DNA of 64,000 nt. Source: Halopseudomonas nanhaiensis (lineage in GTDB: Bacteria > Pseudomonadota > Gammaproteobacteria > Pseudomonadales > Pseudomonadaceae). The notes beneath the pieces were generated by a model. It searched no databases, was not told where the DNA came from, and saw only the letters and a list, made by a program, of their open reading frames with translations. Every line of letters starts with the position of its first letter. Position 1 is the first letter of the stretch. Made by a program: the position numbers and the translations under genes. This document shows positions 47,926 through 58,672 of this stretch, piece by piece. The stretch spans positions 248,001-312,000 of the forward strand of contig NZ_CP073751.1 in assembly GCF_020025155.1 (NCBI RefSeq), read 5' to 3'.

Positions 47926-48165
47926 ATGGTGTGGCTTCTGGCTTTTCTGTTGATGGCTCTGGTTGTTGCCGGGATGGCCGTCGGCGTGATGATGGGACGC
48001 AAGCCTATCGCAGGTTCGTGCGGCGGTATCGGCATGCTCGGTATCGAAAAGAGCTGCTCGATATGTGGTGGCAACCCGAGCAAGTGCCAGGAAAACAGCG
48101 ACGACTCCGAGCAGGACGAAGGTGGCCGCAGGGATTTGGCCTACGACGCTACCATGGTCGACTAG
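47926..48165 (+). CDS. nqrM: Na+-NQR maturation protein NqrM
   Basis: 79 residues. One N-terminal membrane helix, then [20 protein letters not shown] and [11 protein letters not shown], the four-Cys pattern of NqrM (DUF539), which delivers iron to the Na+-translocating NADH:quinone oxidoreductase. No nqr genes are in this window. AAGGAG precedes the ATG by nine bases. Normally it ends the nqrA-F operon, so its presence on an island is unusual. Confidence 0.9.
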   Translation: MVWLLAFLLMALVVAGMAVGVMMGRKPIAGSCGGIGMLGIEKSCSICGGNPSKCQENSDDSEQDEGGRRDLAYDATMVD

Positions 48166-48224
48166 GCGGTAGCGGCTCTACCGACACATGCAAGCATTCC
48201 CCCAGTGAGACAAGGAACCAGAGA

Positions 48225-49619
48225 ATGGCCGTATACAACTATGACGTAGTGGTGCTGGGCTCAGGCCCGGCAGGCGAAGGAGCCGCGATGAATGCAGCCA
48301 AGCATGGGCGCAAAGTGGCCGTTGTCGAGGCCAGTCCGGCGGTCGGAGGTCATGCCACTCACCTGGGTACCATCCCGTCAAAGGCGTTGCGCTACGCGGT
48401 CAAGCAGATCATCAACTACAACACCAATCCGATGTTCCGGTCGATTGGGGATCCGCGCTGGTTTCCTTTCCCCGAGGTACTGAAAAGCGCCGAGAAGGTC
48501 CTGCACAAGCAGGTCGCTTCGCGCACCAGCTACTACGCGCGCAACCGGGTGGATGTCTTCTTTGGTCGTGGTAGTTTTGCCGATGAGAACACGATCGAGG
48601 TGATCAGTCATTCGGGCGCCGTCGAGAAGCTGATTGGCAAGGAAATCATCATTGCAACCGGTTCTCGTCCCTATCGGCCGGCAGATGTCGACTTCAACCA
48701 CCCGCGCATCTACGACAGCGATACCATCCTGCGGCTAAACCACACGCCGCGCACCATGATCATCTACGGTGCGGGCGTGATCGGCTCGGAATATGCGTCG
48801 ATATTCTGTGGCCTGGGTGTGAAGGTCGATTTGATTAACAATCGGGATCGCTTGCTCAGCTTCCTTGACGATGAGATTTCAGACGCCTTGAGCTATCACC
48901 TTCGCAACAATGCAGTGCTGATTCGTCATAACGAAGAGTACGAGAAGGTCGAAGGTTCCGGTAACAGCGTGCTGTTGCATCTGAAGTCAGGCAAGAAGGT
49001 GAAGGCCGACGCATTTCTCTGGTGCAACGGCCGAACGGGTAATACCGACGGGCTTGGGCTGGAGAACATCGGATTGAAGGCGAACGGTCGGGGCCAGCTG
49101 TCGGTGGACGAAAACTACCGTACGCAGGTGCCCAACATTTATGCGGTCGGTGACGTCATTGGCTGGCCGAGTCTGGCTAGTGCAGCCTTCGATCAGGGGC
49201 GTTCGGCAGCCGGCAATATCGTCAGTAACGACGCCTGGCGATTCGTCGATGATGTGCCGACAGGCATTTATACGATTCCCGAGATCAGTTCTCTGGGCAA
49301 GACGGAGCGTGAGCTTACCGAGGAGAAGGTGCCCTACGAGGTGGGCCAGGCGTTCTTCAAGAACATGGCGCGGGCCCAGATCAGTAATGAGCCGGTCGGT
49401 ATGCTCAAGCTACTGTTTCACCGCGATACGCTTGAAGTGTTGGGCATCCACTGCTTCGGCGACCAGGCTGCGGAAATCGTCCACATTGGCCAGGCGATCA
49501 TGAATCAGAAAGGGGAGGCCAACACCATGAAGTACTTCGTCAACACGACGTTCAACTACCCGACCATGGCCGAAGCTTACCGAGTTGCAGCGCTGGATGG
49601 GTTGAATCGCCTCTTCTAA
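48225..49619 (+). CDS. sthA: Soluble pyridine nucleotide transhydrogenase
   Basis: 464 residues from ATG 48225. FAD loop [24 protein letters not shown](P) loop [20 protein letters not shown], and C-terminal dimer part with GLNRLF. SthA moves reducing equivalents between NADPH and NAD+. The usual Cys motif reads [16 protein letters not shown], with Ala where relatives keep a Cys; since SthA does not need the disulfide, activity should remain. In Na+-NQR-bearing bacteria nqrM and sthA are often neighbours. A hairpin follows the stop (49629-49650). Confidence 0.92.
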   Translation: MAVYNYDVVVLGSGPAGEGAAMNAAKHGRKVAVVEASPAVGGHATHLGTIPSKALRYAVKQIINYNTNPMFRSIGDPRWFPFPEVLKSAEKVLHKQVASRTSYYARNRVDVFFGRGSFADENTIEVISHSGAVEKLIGKEIIIATGSRPYRPADVDFNHPRIYDSDTILRLNHTPRTMIIYGAGVIGSEYASIFCGLGVKVDLINNRDRLLSFLDDEISDALSYHLRNNAVLIRHNEEYEKVEGSGNSVLLHLKSGKKVKADAFLWCNGRTGNTDGLGLENIGLKANGRGQLSVDENYRTQVPNIYAVGDVIGWPSLASAAFDQGRSAAGNIVSNDAWRFVDDVPTGIYTIPEISSLGKTERELTEEKVPYEVGQAFFKNMARAQISNEPVGMLKLLFHRDTLEVLGIHCFGDQAAEIVHIGQAIMNQKGEANTMKYFVNTTFNYPTMAEAYRVAALDGLNRLF

Positions 49620-49628
49620 TCCAATTCG

Positions 49629-49650
49629 GCCCGGTACGTGACAACCGGGC
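49629..49650 (+). terminator. Hairpin after sthA
   Basis: GCCCGG and CCGGGC pair around a 10-nt loop, 9 bp after the stop. No T-run, so termination is uncertain. Confidence 0.4.
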
Positions 49651-49652
49651 TC

Positions 49653-50340
49653 TGGTGTATCAGGCCGATGCCAGGGTTCGTACAGCCAGAGCTGGCACGT
49701 CGGTATGATGCTGTCGATACCCATATCGGCGAGCTGTGTGTTGAATTACCTCGCTCTCATCCTCGTTGTGCGCTTGGGCGTTGAATAGTGAGTCACCATC
49801 AGCTGACGGTCGGATGATAATGAGGCAAAGCTCAACGCGAGTGTCCGAGAGCCAAGGAAACCGCTCTTTGATCACGCCACCTTTCCTTTCGTAGAAACGA
49901 TGAGGGCTGCTCAAAATCTGATTTGTACCGACGGCCCCCGCTTCGTCACCCTTCCAAAAAAAACGAGGAGAGAGGCAACTGATGCCAGTCGAACTGCGGG
50001 TTGAGATGTATTGCCGAACGCCGGACGCTCATGCGTCGTCTTCCCGGATGTACTGAATGGAGCGCGACACCCGAGGCTGGATTGTTGACCAACCCCGACC
50101 CGAGCGACTTCTACCGGCGCGCTGCGGGTTACATTGGTAGCCTCGCTGCCAAGGGGGTGAAGATTCACTACCGTGACGCCCAGCCGTGAAGCATCATCGT
50201 TGGATCTGTCAAAGCATTACAACCAGCGTCCCGTCTCGACCCCGCAACGTGCCTGCCTTGACTGAGCCATGATGCAGCGCTTAACCGAATGCGCCACCTT
50301 GCCCCAACCGTGCCACGGCAGCGCTACGCCACCTGATCGG
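49653..50340. other. Stretch with one doubtful small frame
   Basis: 690 bp between sthA and the acyltransferase. A plus frame at 50001-50189 ends in PSDFYRRAAGYIGSLAAKGV, which looks coding, but its first part does not; it may be a frameshifted small gene opening at 49982. Nothing else clear. Confidence 0.35.
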
Positions 50341-51357
50341 TTAGGCACGCTTCTCAATAGGCTTCGTTTGTGGGTACAGATTTTCTGCCGAAAACATAAC
50401 GTCCACCAAGAAGGAGCGATGGCGAAGCCAAACGACGCCCAAACATACTGCGAAAACGACAGCGAGATAAGCAGGATAAAGGTACAGAGGATTTACTTCG
50501 GTACGCTCGATGAGTAGCGGGATGGCGATACCCACCGGCACGTGGACCATGTAGAGAACTAGCGAGTTGCGACCGAGATACGCCAACGCGGGTGCGACTC
50601 GGTACCGCTCGGCACGCTTCGTTAGGCTGATCAGGATAGGAAGGGCAGCGCCTGCCACTATGCAATAAGTCAGGTTATGTTTGGCCATTGGAACCAGGCC
50701 AAGCACCACGCCAAGCATGCTCACCGAAATGATCGCAAGACCACCCCAGATCAATCTCTTCTCGTGCTGGTCTATCCATTCGCTGAAATGGGAAGTCCGG
50801 TTGGCGAACGCCCCCGCGATAAAGAACATGAACAGCGCCGTGAAGTACTCATGGCCCGCCGGATAGCCGACTAGATACAGCGTGACAGCAACCAGGGCGG
50901 ACACCACCAACCCTGCCTTGAAAAGAAAGTATCCGAGAACATAGTAAATGGCCAGGTAGTGCAAAAACCACAAATGATGCCAAGGGTCGTAAACCAGTGC
51001 CTTGAACAGATTGATCTCTGAAGGCAACCCAAGCACGACTTCGCGCGCCTCATAAAGCAGATAAAGGACCAGCGTCCAGAACACAAACGGATAAATCAGG
51101 TTATTGAGCTTGCCTAGCGCGTAACGCCTCGGTCCCTTCTCGATGGAGCCAGCCAGGAGCATACCGGAGAGAAAGAACAACACCGGCATGCGGAGCGGGC
51201 CAACGAGTTCGCCAGCATATTTCAGCCCGGCAAAAGCCTCCGGGTATTTCTCATACATGTAGACGGTACAGTGGTACACGATGACAAGAAAAATGGCGAC
51301 GCCTCGCAGCATGTCCATCCACTGCATTCTTGCTTGATGTGGTCCGTCACTGGCCAT
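50341..51357 (-). CDS. Acyltransferase family 3 membrane protein
   Basis: 338 residues from ATG 51357 with CGGAG upstream. About ten membrane segments. The catalytic-type motif RGVAIFLVIVYHCTVYMYE holds the conserved His, and MPVLFFLSGMLLAGS and LGRNSLVLYMVHVP follow, as in the OafA/OpgC group that O-acylates surface sugars. It overlaps no gene but starts 5 bp after the dehalogenase stop, so the two form one minus-strand operon. Confidence 0.87.
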   Translation of the reverse strand: MASDGPHQARMQWMDMLRGVAIFLVIVYHCTVYMYEKYPEAFAGLKYAGELVGPLRMPVLFFLSGMLLAGSIEKGPRRYALGKLNNLIYPFVFWTLVLYLLYEAREVVLGLPSEINLFKALVYDPWHHLWFLHYLAIYYVLGYFLFKAGLVVSALVAVTLYLVGYPAGHEYFTALFMFFIAGAFANRTSHFSEWIDQHEKRLIWGGLAIISVSMLGVVLGLVPMAKHNLTYCIVAGAALPILISLTKRAERYRVAPALAYLGRNSLVLYMVHVPVGIAIPLLIERTEVNPLYLYPAYLAVVFAVCLGVVWLRHRSFLVDVMFSAENLYPQTKPIEKRA

Positions 51358-51362
51358 GAATG

Positions 51363-52046
51363 TCACTCCGAGTCAGTAGTAAAAAGTCTATCAATCAGGC
51401 CGGCCAGATCGTCCGCATCAAGCTCAGGCTTGGTCATCACCCCGGGAAACGAGCGACCTTTTCTGCGCAAGAAGCCGGTTCGCATCCCCGCCGCGCTCGC
51501 TCCGTGAATATCCCACCCGTGCGCGGCGATGAGCATCATTGCGCCAGGCTCCACGCCGCAACGCTGCGCGCAGTGCCGATACACTTCCTTTCTTGGTTTC
51601 CAGAGCTTCACTTCATCAACAGAGATGACCAGCTCCACGTATTGGCTGAGCCCCGCTCGGTCCAACAGCTTGCGGGTTACGTCTTCACTACCATTGGTCA
51701 GCGTGACCAATCGAATGCCGCTTTCCGCGAGGCGGGCCATTGACGGCGCCACGTCAGGGTACGCGTCGAGCGCCGCGAAGGTTCCGATGATCCCGGCGAC
51801 CTGGTCTTCGTTTAGGAGACGACCGTTGGCACTCGCTACGCTCTTAAGCGAGTCGATAGCCACCTCCCGGAACGGCTGATAACTGCCCGTCGCGCTCAAG
51901 GCGAACGCGTTACGAAGCAGCTGGGCGAACCAGGTTTCCAGTGCATGACCGGGCACATCAGCTTCCTCAAGCTTCGCCCTGAGCGGTTCAAGCGCAAACA
52001 GCGTTTCGATTACATCGAAGACGACAACCGCTGGCTGTACGGGCAT
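51363..52046 (-). CDS. Haloacid dehalogenase type II-like HAD hydrolase
   Basis: 227 residues. Motif I VVFDVIETLF holds the nucleophilic Asp, motif II LVTLTNGS the Ser/Thr-Asn, motif III the Lys in EVKLWKPRKEVY, and motif IV is AAHGWDIHGASAAGM. This is the type II 2-haloacid dehalogenase pattern. The natural substrate may not be halogenated. AGGAG precedes the ATG. Operon with the acyltransferase. Confidence 0.85.
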   Translation of the reverse strand: MPVQPAVVVFDVIETLFALEPLRAKLEEADVPGHALETWFAQLLRNAFALSATGSYQPFREVAIDSLKSVASANGRLLNEDQVAGIIGTFAALDAYPDVAPSMARLAESGIRLVTLTNGSEDVTRKLLDRAGLSQYVELVISVDEVKLWKPRKEVYRHCAQRCGVEPGAMMLIAAHGWDIHGASAAGMRTGFLRRKGRSFPGVMTKPELDADDLAGLIDRLFTTDSE

Positions 52047-52292
52047 AGCGTTCTCCTAATGGGGCTGGCTTGTGGACGCCTGCTTGCGAACTGTCTCGAC
52101 GAGGAGGTGAAGCTCCTCGGCGATTTCCTCCGGATGATCTTCCGGTGCTTTTTACCTTGAAGACACTTTAGCTAAGCATTTCGATGAGCGGGCGGTCCAT
52201 TCCCGGCTATCTGGTCCGCGGCGGCCCTCGTGAAGCTCAGGCTTCGTCATTTCTCCGAGGAAACGGTGGCCGCCTATTCCGATAGCCCCTGT

Positions 52293-53303
52293 TCATTCCC
52301 CTCGCTCGCGTCGGGGGACTGGCTGGTCAAGCATGGAGAGCCAGCCAAAAACGGACGCAGGGCGCTCCAGGGGATCGGCGCGTGTCGCAATCCCGATCAC
52401 CAGACGATAATGTTCGTCTGCAATATCCCGGGTCCAATCAGCAAGCAGCGGGCGGGCGAAATCGCCGACGAGCAGTTGGTATAACACAACCCCCAAAGCA
52501 TAAATGTCGCTACGCTCGTTGCCCTCGTGACCGCGATAGATTTCCGGCGGCCGATAAGGGTCGCAACTTTGCCTGCCCTCTTGTAGCCTTTCGCCGTCAG
52601 AGCGTCGACCGAGCATCAGTGTTTTGCCATCTACAAACACGCACAGGTCGGACGCCGACACTAAGTTATATCGCTTGCCCCCAAGGTGCCAGCTGCCCAC
52701 CGACTCAGCCAGCGGACGAAACAGCTCGAGCCGCCGCTGCGAAGACAGGCCCAGCAGCGAGTCGGTTGCAAGCAGGTGACCGGCTCCGGCTAGTGTTGGG
52801 CTGTGGTCCCCATTTGATGACAAGCTAGATGCAATTGTATTGGCAGGCGGCAAACCAGCCGGCCCAGGCATGACCCGCTCAATCCGTACCGGACCATTTA
52901 GACGATACCCTACCCCTGCGATAGTCACTATAGTTCGCGCCTCGCGACCGAGAGCCTTGCGCAATTTGGTCATGGCGCTGGGCAGCACGTTCTTGACGGT
53001 AACCCGTCCGTTCCACACCTCGCGGAGTAAGCGTTCGTGCGGTACGACTCGATCAACGTTGCGCAGAAGCACTTCCAAAAGCCGTAGTGGTCGTCGCTCG
53101 AGCACGACCGGCTCGCCGAGAATGCGCAACTCTAGCGCCTCGGGATCGAACTCCACGCATCCGAAGTGATACCTACTGGGGGTGACGGCTGAAAGCTGAC
53201 CTACTTTAATGAAGACCCTCCTGTGCGAGTTGAGCGCTTCTCGTTCCTCTCCTTCGCCACCGTAGAACGCGATTAGTTCGATCTGCCGAGTTCGTGCCGA
53301 CAA
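52293..53303 (-). CDS. OmpR-type winged helix fused to a degenerate kinase C-lobe
   Basis: 336 residues. Residues about 40-140 form a trans_reg_C domain (RRPLRLLEVLLRNVDRVVPH, SAMTKLRKALGREARTIVTI, VGYRL). Residues about 195-325 look like part of a Ser/Thr kinase: CDPYRPPEIYRGHEGNERSD resembles the APE region and SDIYALGVVLYQLLVG helix F. No glycine loop, VAxK Lys, HRD or DFG is visible, so it cannot phosphorylate. Full-length relatives join this HTH to a complete kinase. It could be a DNA-bound pseudokinase sensor or a decayed gene. No clear ribosome site was found before the first Met. Confidence 0.7.
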   Translation of the reverse strand: MSARTRQIELIAFYGGEGEEREALNSHRRVFIKVGQLSAVTPSRYHFGCVEFDPEALELRILGEPVVLERRPLRLLEVLLRNVDRVVPHERLLREVWNGRVTVKNVLPSAMTKLRKALGREARTIVTIAGVGYRLNGPVRIERVMPGPAGLPPANTIASSLSSNGDHSPTLAGAGHLLATDSLLGLSSQRRLELFRPLAESVGSWHLGGKRYNLVSASDLCVFVDGKTLMLGRRSDGERLQEGRQSCDPYRPPEIYRGHEGNERSDIYALGVVLYQLLVGDFARPLLADWTRDIADEHYRLVIGIATRADPLERPASVFGWLSMLDQPVPRRERGE

Positions 53304-53460
53304 ACGGTCACGGCCCTCGTTAGCGAGACGTTAGAACGAAAGGTGTAACGGGTCACCCGAAAGAAAGGTCGAATTGGCAGCTAGGCCAACCAGAACGTTG
53401 AGCCGATTCGTATCAAGGAATACATGGAGCGCAACATGGCATTGAAAAGCCTTGTAGTGG

Positions 53461-54623
<1,163 letters not shown>

Positions 54624-54864
54624 GGAACACCTCAGCGATGGTGGTAATTTACCACCCATTTCGGTGTCCGGGATTAGTAGACCACTACAATGGCTGATGG
54701 GTGGCGGTTGCTGTCTCTTGGCAGCCAGCGGCTTTACTGGGACTATGCCCCCTCAACCAGCCCTTCTCTGTCGCCATGCCGTGGGCGATTGGGGTTGGCT
54801 GGACGGAGCTACATAGGAAAGTGCCAGCTCACTCGCAACACCATGGTGCCTTTTGGGAGAAGAT

Positions 54865-54996
54865 ATGGAATTTGTTTACGCTGTCACTTTTGTTGTCGGT
54901 AGCCTTTCTATAGTTAGCGTCATAGGTTACTTCGTCGCCAAACGCCTTGATAAGAAATTTGCAACCGAGCTTAAACAGCCTACCTCCAAACAGTAA
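54865..54996 (+). CDS. Small single-span membrane protein
   Basis: 43 residues, MEFVYAVTFVVGSLSIVSVI followed by a basic tail YFVAKRLDKKFATELKQPTS. GGGAGAAG precedes the ATG. The layout (short outer end, one helix, basic cytosolic tail) is that of toxin-like or regulatory miniproteins, but no family is recognised. Just inside the second IS copy's right flank. Confidence 0.55.
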   Translation: MEFVYAVTFVVGSLSIVSVIGYFVAKRLDKKFATELKQPTSKQ

Positions 54997-55409
54997 CAGG
55001 CTGTGTGCTTGCTGGAGGCATTTACTCAATGGACCCATAATTCATTCAGGATTATGGATGTATCAAAGTCGGACTGCCCACTTTCGAATCCGTCGGTTAA
55101 GGACGGCGTTGTAGTTGCAACATGTTCTTGCTCGCCACCATTATCGCTTAAAAAGCTGAACAAAAGATGTGTGTTGAGCTCAGTGCTAAGCTTTCAGCTT
55201 GCACTAAACTGATAGGTAACGTTCGTTTCGGTAACAGACGGAAGAGACTAAGTTTAGCTCGGTGCCTCAAGGCGCTAACCCAACGGAAGCGCGGCCAGGC
55301 GGGGGCGGCAGTTTTAAAACCGGGAGCGAACCGTATCCGAATCAAGCGGTACCAGGCCCAAGCTAGGGTTAGACGCAGGAAGCTCTGTAGGCGGGTATCG
55401 ATCCGAGTT

Positions 55410-56033
55410 GCCGCAAAAACATGAGTAAAAACAATACGTTAGTGCATCATGCGCTCGAGTAGAGCTGGCAGGCTGACGGTAGCGGGAATCGTGTGCTACA
55501 AAAACTTGCGTAAGAACAAGGTCTTAGATTATCTGGCGCTGTGAGCCCGGTTGTTTGTCGGCGTGCTAGGCGGAACTATTTTCTAGCTTCGACTTGTCGG
55601 GGTAACGGAAAATGTGCGTAAGAACAAATAGTTACGGCGGCTTCGCCTCCAGAATCTGAGTGGTGAGAGCGGTAGGGGGGTCGGGCTGCTGACAACGGAA
55701 AAAGTACGTAAGAACAAGACGTTAGGCGGGTTTTCATCAAATCCCGCTGTCTCGGTAGGTCATGCAGTTTGAACCCTGCGACTAGAATTAGATTTTCCTG
55801 ACTGAACAGAAAATGTGCGTAAGAACAGATAGTTAGGTGTATCTACCCTCGAATTTTCAGATGCAGGGGACGGCGAAGGATAGCACAGGAATCAACGGAA
55901 AAAGTGCGTAAGAACAAAGGCTTAGCAGAACACAATATCGTTAGGTCGGTAGCTCGCCCCGTCTGCGGAATGCCGAAACCTTTACCGTCTATGACTTGGG
56001 GCAACAGAAAAACCTCGTAAGAACAGACGCTTA
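55410..56033 (+). repeat. Seven-unit array of a GTAAGAACA repeat with alternating spacing
   Basis: The 11-mer GCGTAAGAACA (or one to two changes) begins at 55423, 55508, 55616, 55706, 55817, 55906 and 56015. Spacings are 85, 108, 90, 111, 89 and 109, so units fall in dimers of about 199 bp. Each core is preceded by AAC(A/G)GAAAA and followed by TTAG or TTAC, able to pair with the TAA of the core as a small hairpin. Spacers differ in sequence. No protein frame runs through it. Confidence 0.85.
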
Positions 56034-56086
56034 CAGTCGATTCGGGCGTTTTGGAAGCATTTCTCGTTGCTCGCTTCATTTCTTAT

Positions 56087-56110
56087 CTACGAGCCTAGGT
56101 CAGCTCGTAG
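56087..56110. terminator. Perfect inverted repeat at the end of the array
   Basis: CTACGAGC and GCTCGTAG around an 8-nt loop, flanked by T-rich (left) and AAAATAA (right) sequence. Works as a bidirectional terminator shape; it would end a transcript of the array. Confidence 0.5.
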
Positions 56111-56263
56111 AAAATAAGGTAATTCGAGCGAACACCTCAACCGTCATTCCGGGTCGCTTAGGTGCAACAAAGTCGGGTGCTGCTTGGTCCTTCCAGGAGC
56201 AATGGTAGGCTGTTCCACATCCAGACCGCTTGGAGGAGGCATCACCCCCTTGGTGCCTGACGA

Positions 56264-56491
56264 ATGCTCATCATTAAAACCTACCTGACGCTGGTTGTCT
56301 CGATCGCCGGGAGCATCATCGCCATGACCGTGGGCAGGTACTTCCTCGCTGAACCGAGAGTGATGATATCGCTTAGGAATCGCCATTGGAGAAATCACAT
56401 CCAGCTGAGGTGCAGCCAGGAAAACAAAGTGCAATCATCGGAGTCGCAATCAACTGAACAGGGCACAGGGAGTGTCGAGGGCGATAAATGA
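56264..56491 (+). CDS. Possible small membrane protein
   Basis: 75 residues, MLIIKTYLTLVVSIAGSIIA then a charged tail with SSESQSTEQGTGSVEGDK. One hydrophobic helix. No clear ribosome site. A second hydrophobic frame (VLILIMVLSAALYVAAAAY) follows at once in another frame. Low confidence. Confidence 0.3.
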   Translation: MLIIKTYLTLVVSIAGSIIAMTVGRYFLAEPRVMISLRNRHWRNHIQLRCSQENKVQSSESQSTEQGTGSVEGDK

Positions 56492-57706
56492 TGACTTATT
56501 CTGGCCGAGCATCTTCCCTACGCGTTTTCCCTCATGGTGCTGATATTGATCATGGTCCTGAGTGCTGCGCTGTATGTGGCGGCTGCAGCATACGAGTACG
56601 TGACTTAATTAGCGCTTCGTTTCGCTTCGTTCGCAAAACAAAGATGTCGCGTTAAGCAGTCACTCAATCTAGAGGTAGTAATGGCGTTTAGGGAGTGGAG
56701 ATGGCCTGGGTTTTCCGCCAACGATACCGAACGGAGCTGCATGGTTTTGCACTGAGTGTCTCGGGCAAACCTGCAGATTGATGACCGTCATCGACGATGG
56801 GCTTTCACTACCTTGCATATCCATTGAAGGGCATTCTTTTGACGGCGTGTCAGCTGATGACGAAAGATTGATCATCCATTCGAGTAAATATGCACTTTGT
56901 ATTCTGGCTCGAAGGCATGACCTATCGAAAGAACGGCGGGCCTATTGAAGAACGTATGCACAGAGGCTACCCAATTGTTTGCACGCTGGTGAACCGTATT
57001 ATGTTCGAGCTGCAAGAGCTTGTAAGACAGATCAATCTCTCTGATGTCTTGGGTCGCGTATGCGCCTGTTGTTTGTCCGAGGTTCGAACGAAACGGGACC
57101 ATGACCGAAGCGAGAGGTCCCCGGGTGGTCTATCCTGGTGAGCTTAACCGAGCATCTATCCACAGAATCTGTGTGCAACGCTGTGGATAAGAATGGCCTC
57201 GGTTGATCTACGCCCCCCGGCCTCGATCGATCAGTTTTTGGCCACGCCCTGCGCAGCAAGTTGACCTTTCGTAAGCCGTTTTGCGGCGACCTTCAGGCCT
57301 CACCATATCTCGGCATAAGGAAACAGCCTTGGCGGGCCGTGACGGGCTACCAGTGCAGCCGGAACCCCTATCGTGACCGGAGGACTTTTCGCTGTACAGG
57401 TCAAAGTTCGCTACTTTGCCGGTTCGCGAAGCTAAGCGTGACACCAAAACGTGCTGAACAAAGCAACACAAATGGGTATCCGACAGCAACTTCGAGGAAC
57501 ATACTGCCGTTATTGCATAAGCCGCGACCACACCCAAGCAAAACCAAGCCCCAAGCAACGCCAGCGCGCAAGCGTCGTCGATCCCAGGATAAGAATCGAC
57601 AGCGGAGAGAAAAGGACGGAAAACTGATGTGCGCCTGATGGTGACTGGCTTTGCCGCGCTTTGGCGACAGGTCAGTGCTGCGGTACTGGTTTGGCTCAGA
57701 CCGATC
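56492..57706. other. Gene-poor stretch
   Basis: 1.2 kb. A frame from about 56684 to 56945 reads AAWFCTECLGQTCRLMTVID and looks coding but has no start in frame; the ATG with a good ribosome site at 56681 lies in the neighbouring frame, so a frameshifted gene is possible. DnaA-type sites lie at 57156-57190. Confidence 0.35.
57156..57190. promoter_or_regulatory. Inverted pair of DnaA-box-like sites
   Basis: CTATCCACA (57156) has one mismatch to the DnaA box and TGTGGATAA (57182-57190) is a perfect one on the other strand. No gene overlaps them. Confidence 0.45.
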
Positions 57707-57991
57707 GACCGGTATTTGCTGAGCGCTTTCATTCTGGCTGTTGCTTGCGTGAGTCACCCGAGGAACCGATATTTGCTGCGCGGCATCGTCACCTGAGGCA
57801 CCGATAATGTGGTGCGTGAGAGGCCGGCAACCTACCTATATTTCTTGAGCGCCGCAGATTACCTGCCGTTCAAGGAATTCCGGTTACTGCTGGTAGACCG
57901 AATATCTCCTGAGCGCTCCCACCGCCACCCAGGACACCGATATTTTCTGAGCGGTACCGTCCTTGGGCAGACCGATATTTGCTGTACAGCG
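57707..57991 (+). repeat. Array of GACCGATATTTGCTGAGCG repeats
   Basis: Seven imperfect copies whose ACCGA core begins at 57708, 57765, 57800, 57834, 57897, 57936 and 57971; an eighth stands alone at 58523. Spacings are 57, 35, 34, 63, 39, 35. Best copies differ from the consensus by one or two bases; those at 57800 and 57834 are weak. No reading frame explains the repeat. Confidence 0.75.
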
Positions 57992-58019
57992 CGCCATCGC
58001 TGGTGCGTAGTAAGGAAGA

Positions 58020-58430
58020 TTAGGTGGATGGGGATTGGTTTCGCCATTCTTTGCAGCAAGGTATTCCGGCGAAGATCACTATCAGCTGAACCACCAGCAC
58101 GAGCAGCGAAACCAACGGGAAGAACATCGCTGCCACTTTGTAAACGGGGAAAAATATCGCGCTAGTAGCGATCGTGAAGAACCCGAACCAAGGATTGAAC
58201 AGAAGTACAACTCCGACGCACAGTACGTTGTAGAGACTGCCCCAGCCATAGCTGAACCCCTCAGGCGTGAGGCCGCACAGCAGCGCGATCGGCAGGTACA
58301 TCAAATAGCAGATGTTTGCGCGTTGCCGCATGCTCAGGCTGCTGTCGCTCAGATCGGGCTTTGTCAGTGTCATCATCTTGAGGCCTGCTGCATACATAGC
58401 CCGGTACGCTGCAAATACAGCATAAAACAT
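58020..58430 (-). CDS. Small polytopic membrane protein
   Basis: 136 residues. TGAGGGA lies seven bases before the ATG at 58430. Three to four hydrophobic stretches (MYLPIALLCGL, LYNVLCVGVVLLF, FFPLVSLLVLVVQLIVIFAG) and a basic N-terminal part before TKPDLSDSSLSMRQ. No family recognised. The second start MTLTKPD is also possible. Confidence 0.6.
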   Translation of the reverse strand: MFYAVFAAYRAMYAAGLKMMTLTKPDLSDSSLSMRQRANICYLMYLPIALLCGLTPEGFSYGWGSLYNVLCVGVVLLFNPWFGFFTIATSAIFFPVYKVAAMFFPLVSLLVLVVQLIVIFAGIPCCKEWRNQSPST

Positions 58431-58672
58431 AATGATCCCTCACTAATGGCGACTACTGGAAGTGCCAGCTAGTGTACCGGACGATGACGGGAGATTTAGT
58501 GCTCGAATTGGCTTTCTTAAAGACCGATATTTCATGAGCGGCCCTTCGGGTCTGGCTTTGCTTGAGCCGTACCGTCTAAACGCTCAGGTACACGAAAAGC
58601 CCGCATGGATCAAGGCGTACACAGGATACCGGAGTTCCAAATGAGCAGGTCGGAATAGATTGGATATCTTGT

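Noticed and set aside
53341..53451. PIN-domain fragment (HVFLDTNRLNVLVG) beside IS copy 2
   Set aside because: Too short, and the frame ends within 35 codons; chance similarity is likely.
55410..56033. CRISPR array
   Set aside because: Cores are short and imperfect, spacers alternate between two lengths and no cas genes are present.
55410..56110. Integron attC array
   Set aside because: AAC and GTT-like ends occur, but the spacing between them is about 25 bp, far below attC length, and no integron integrase or cassette genes are seen.
57208..57732. 174-codon minus frame
   Set aside because: Composition is uneven, there is no ribosome site, and its start region overlaps the second repeat array.
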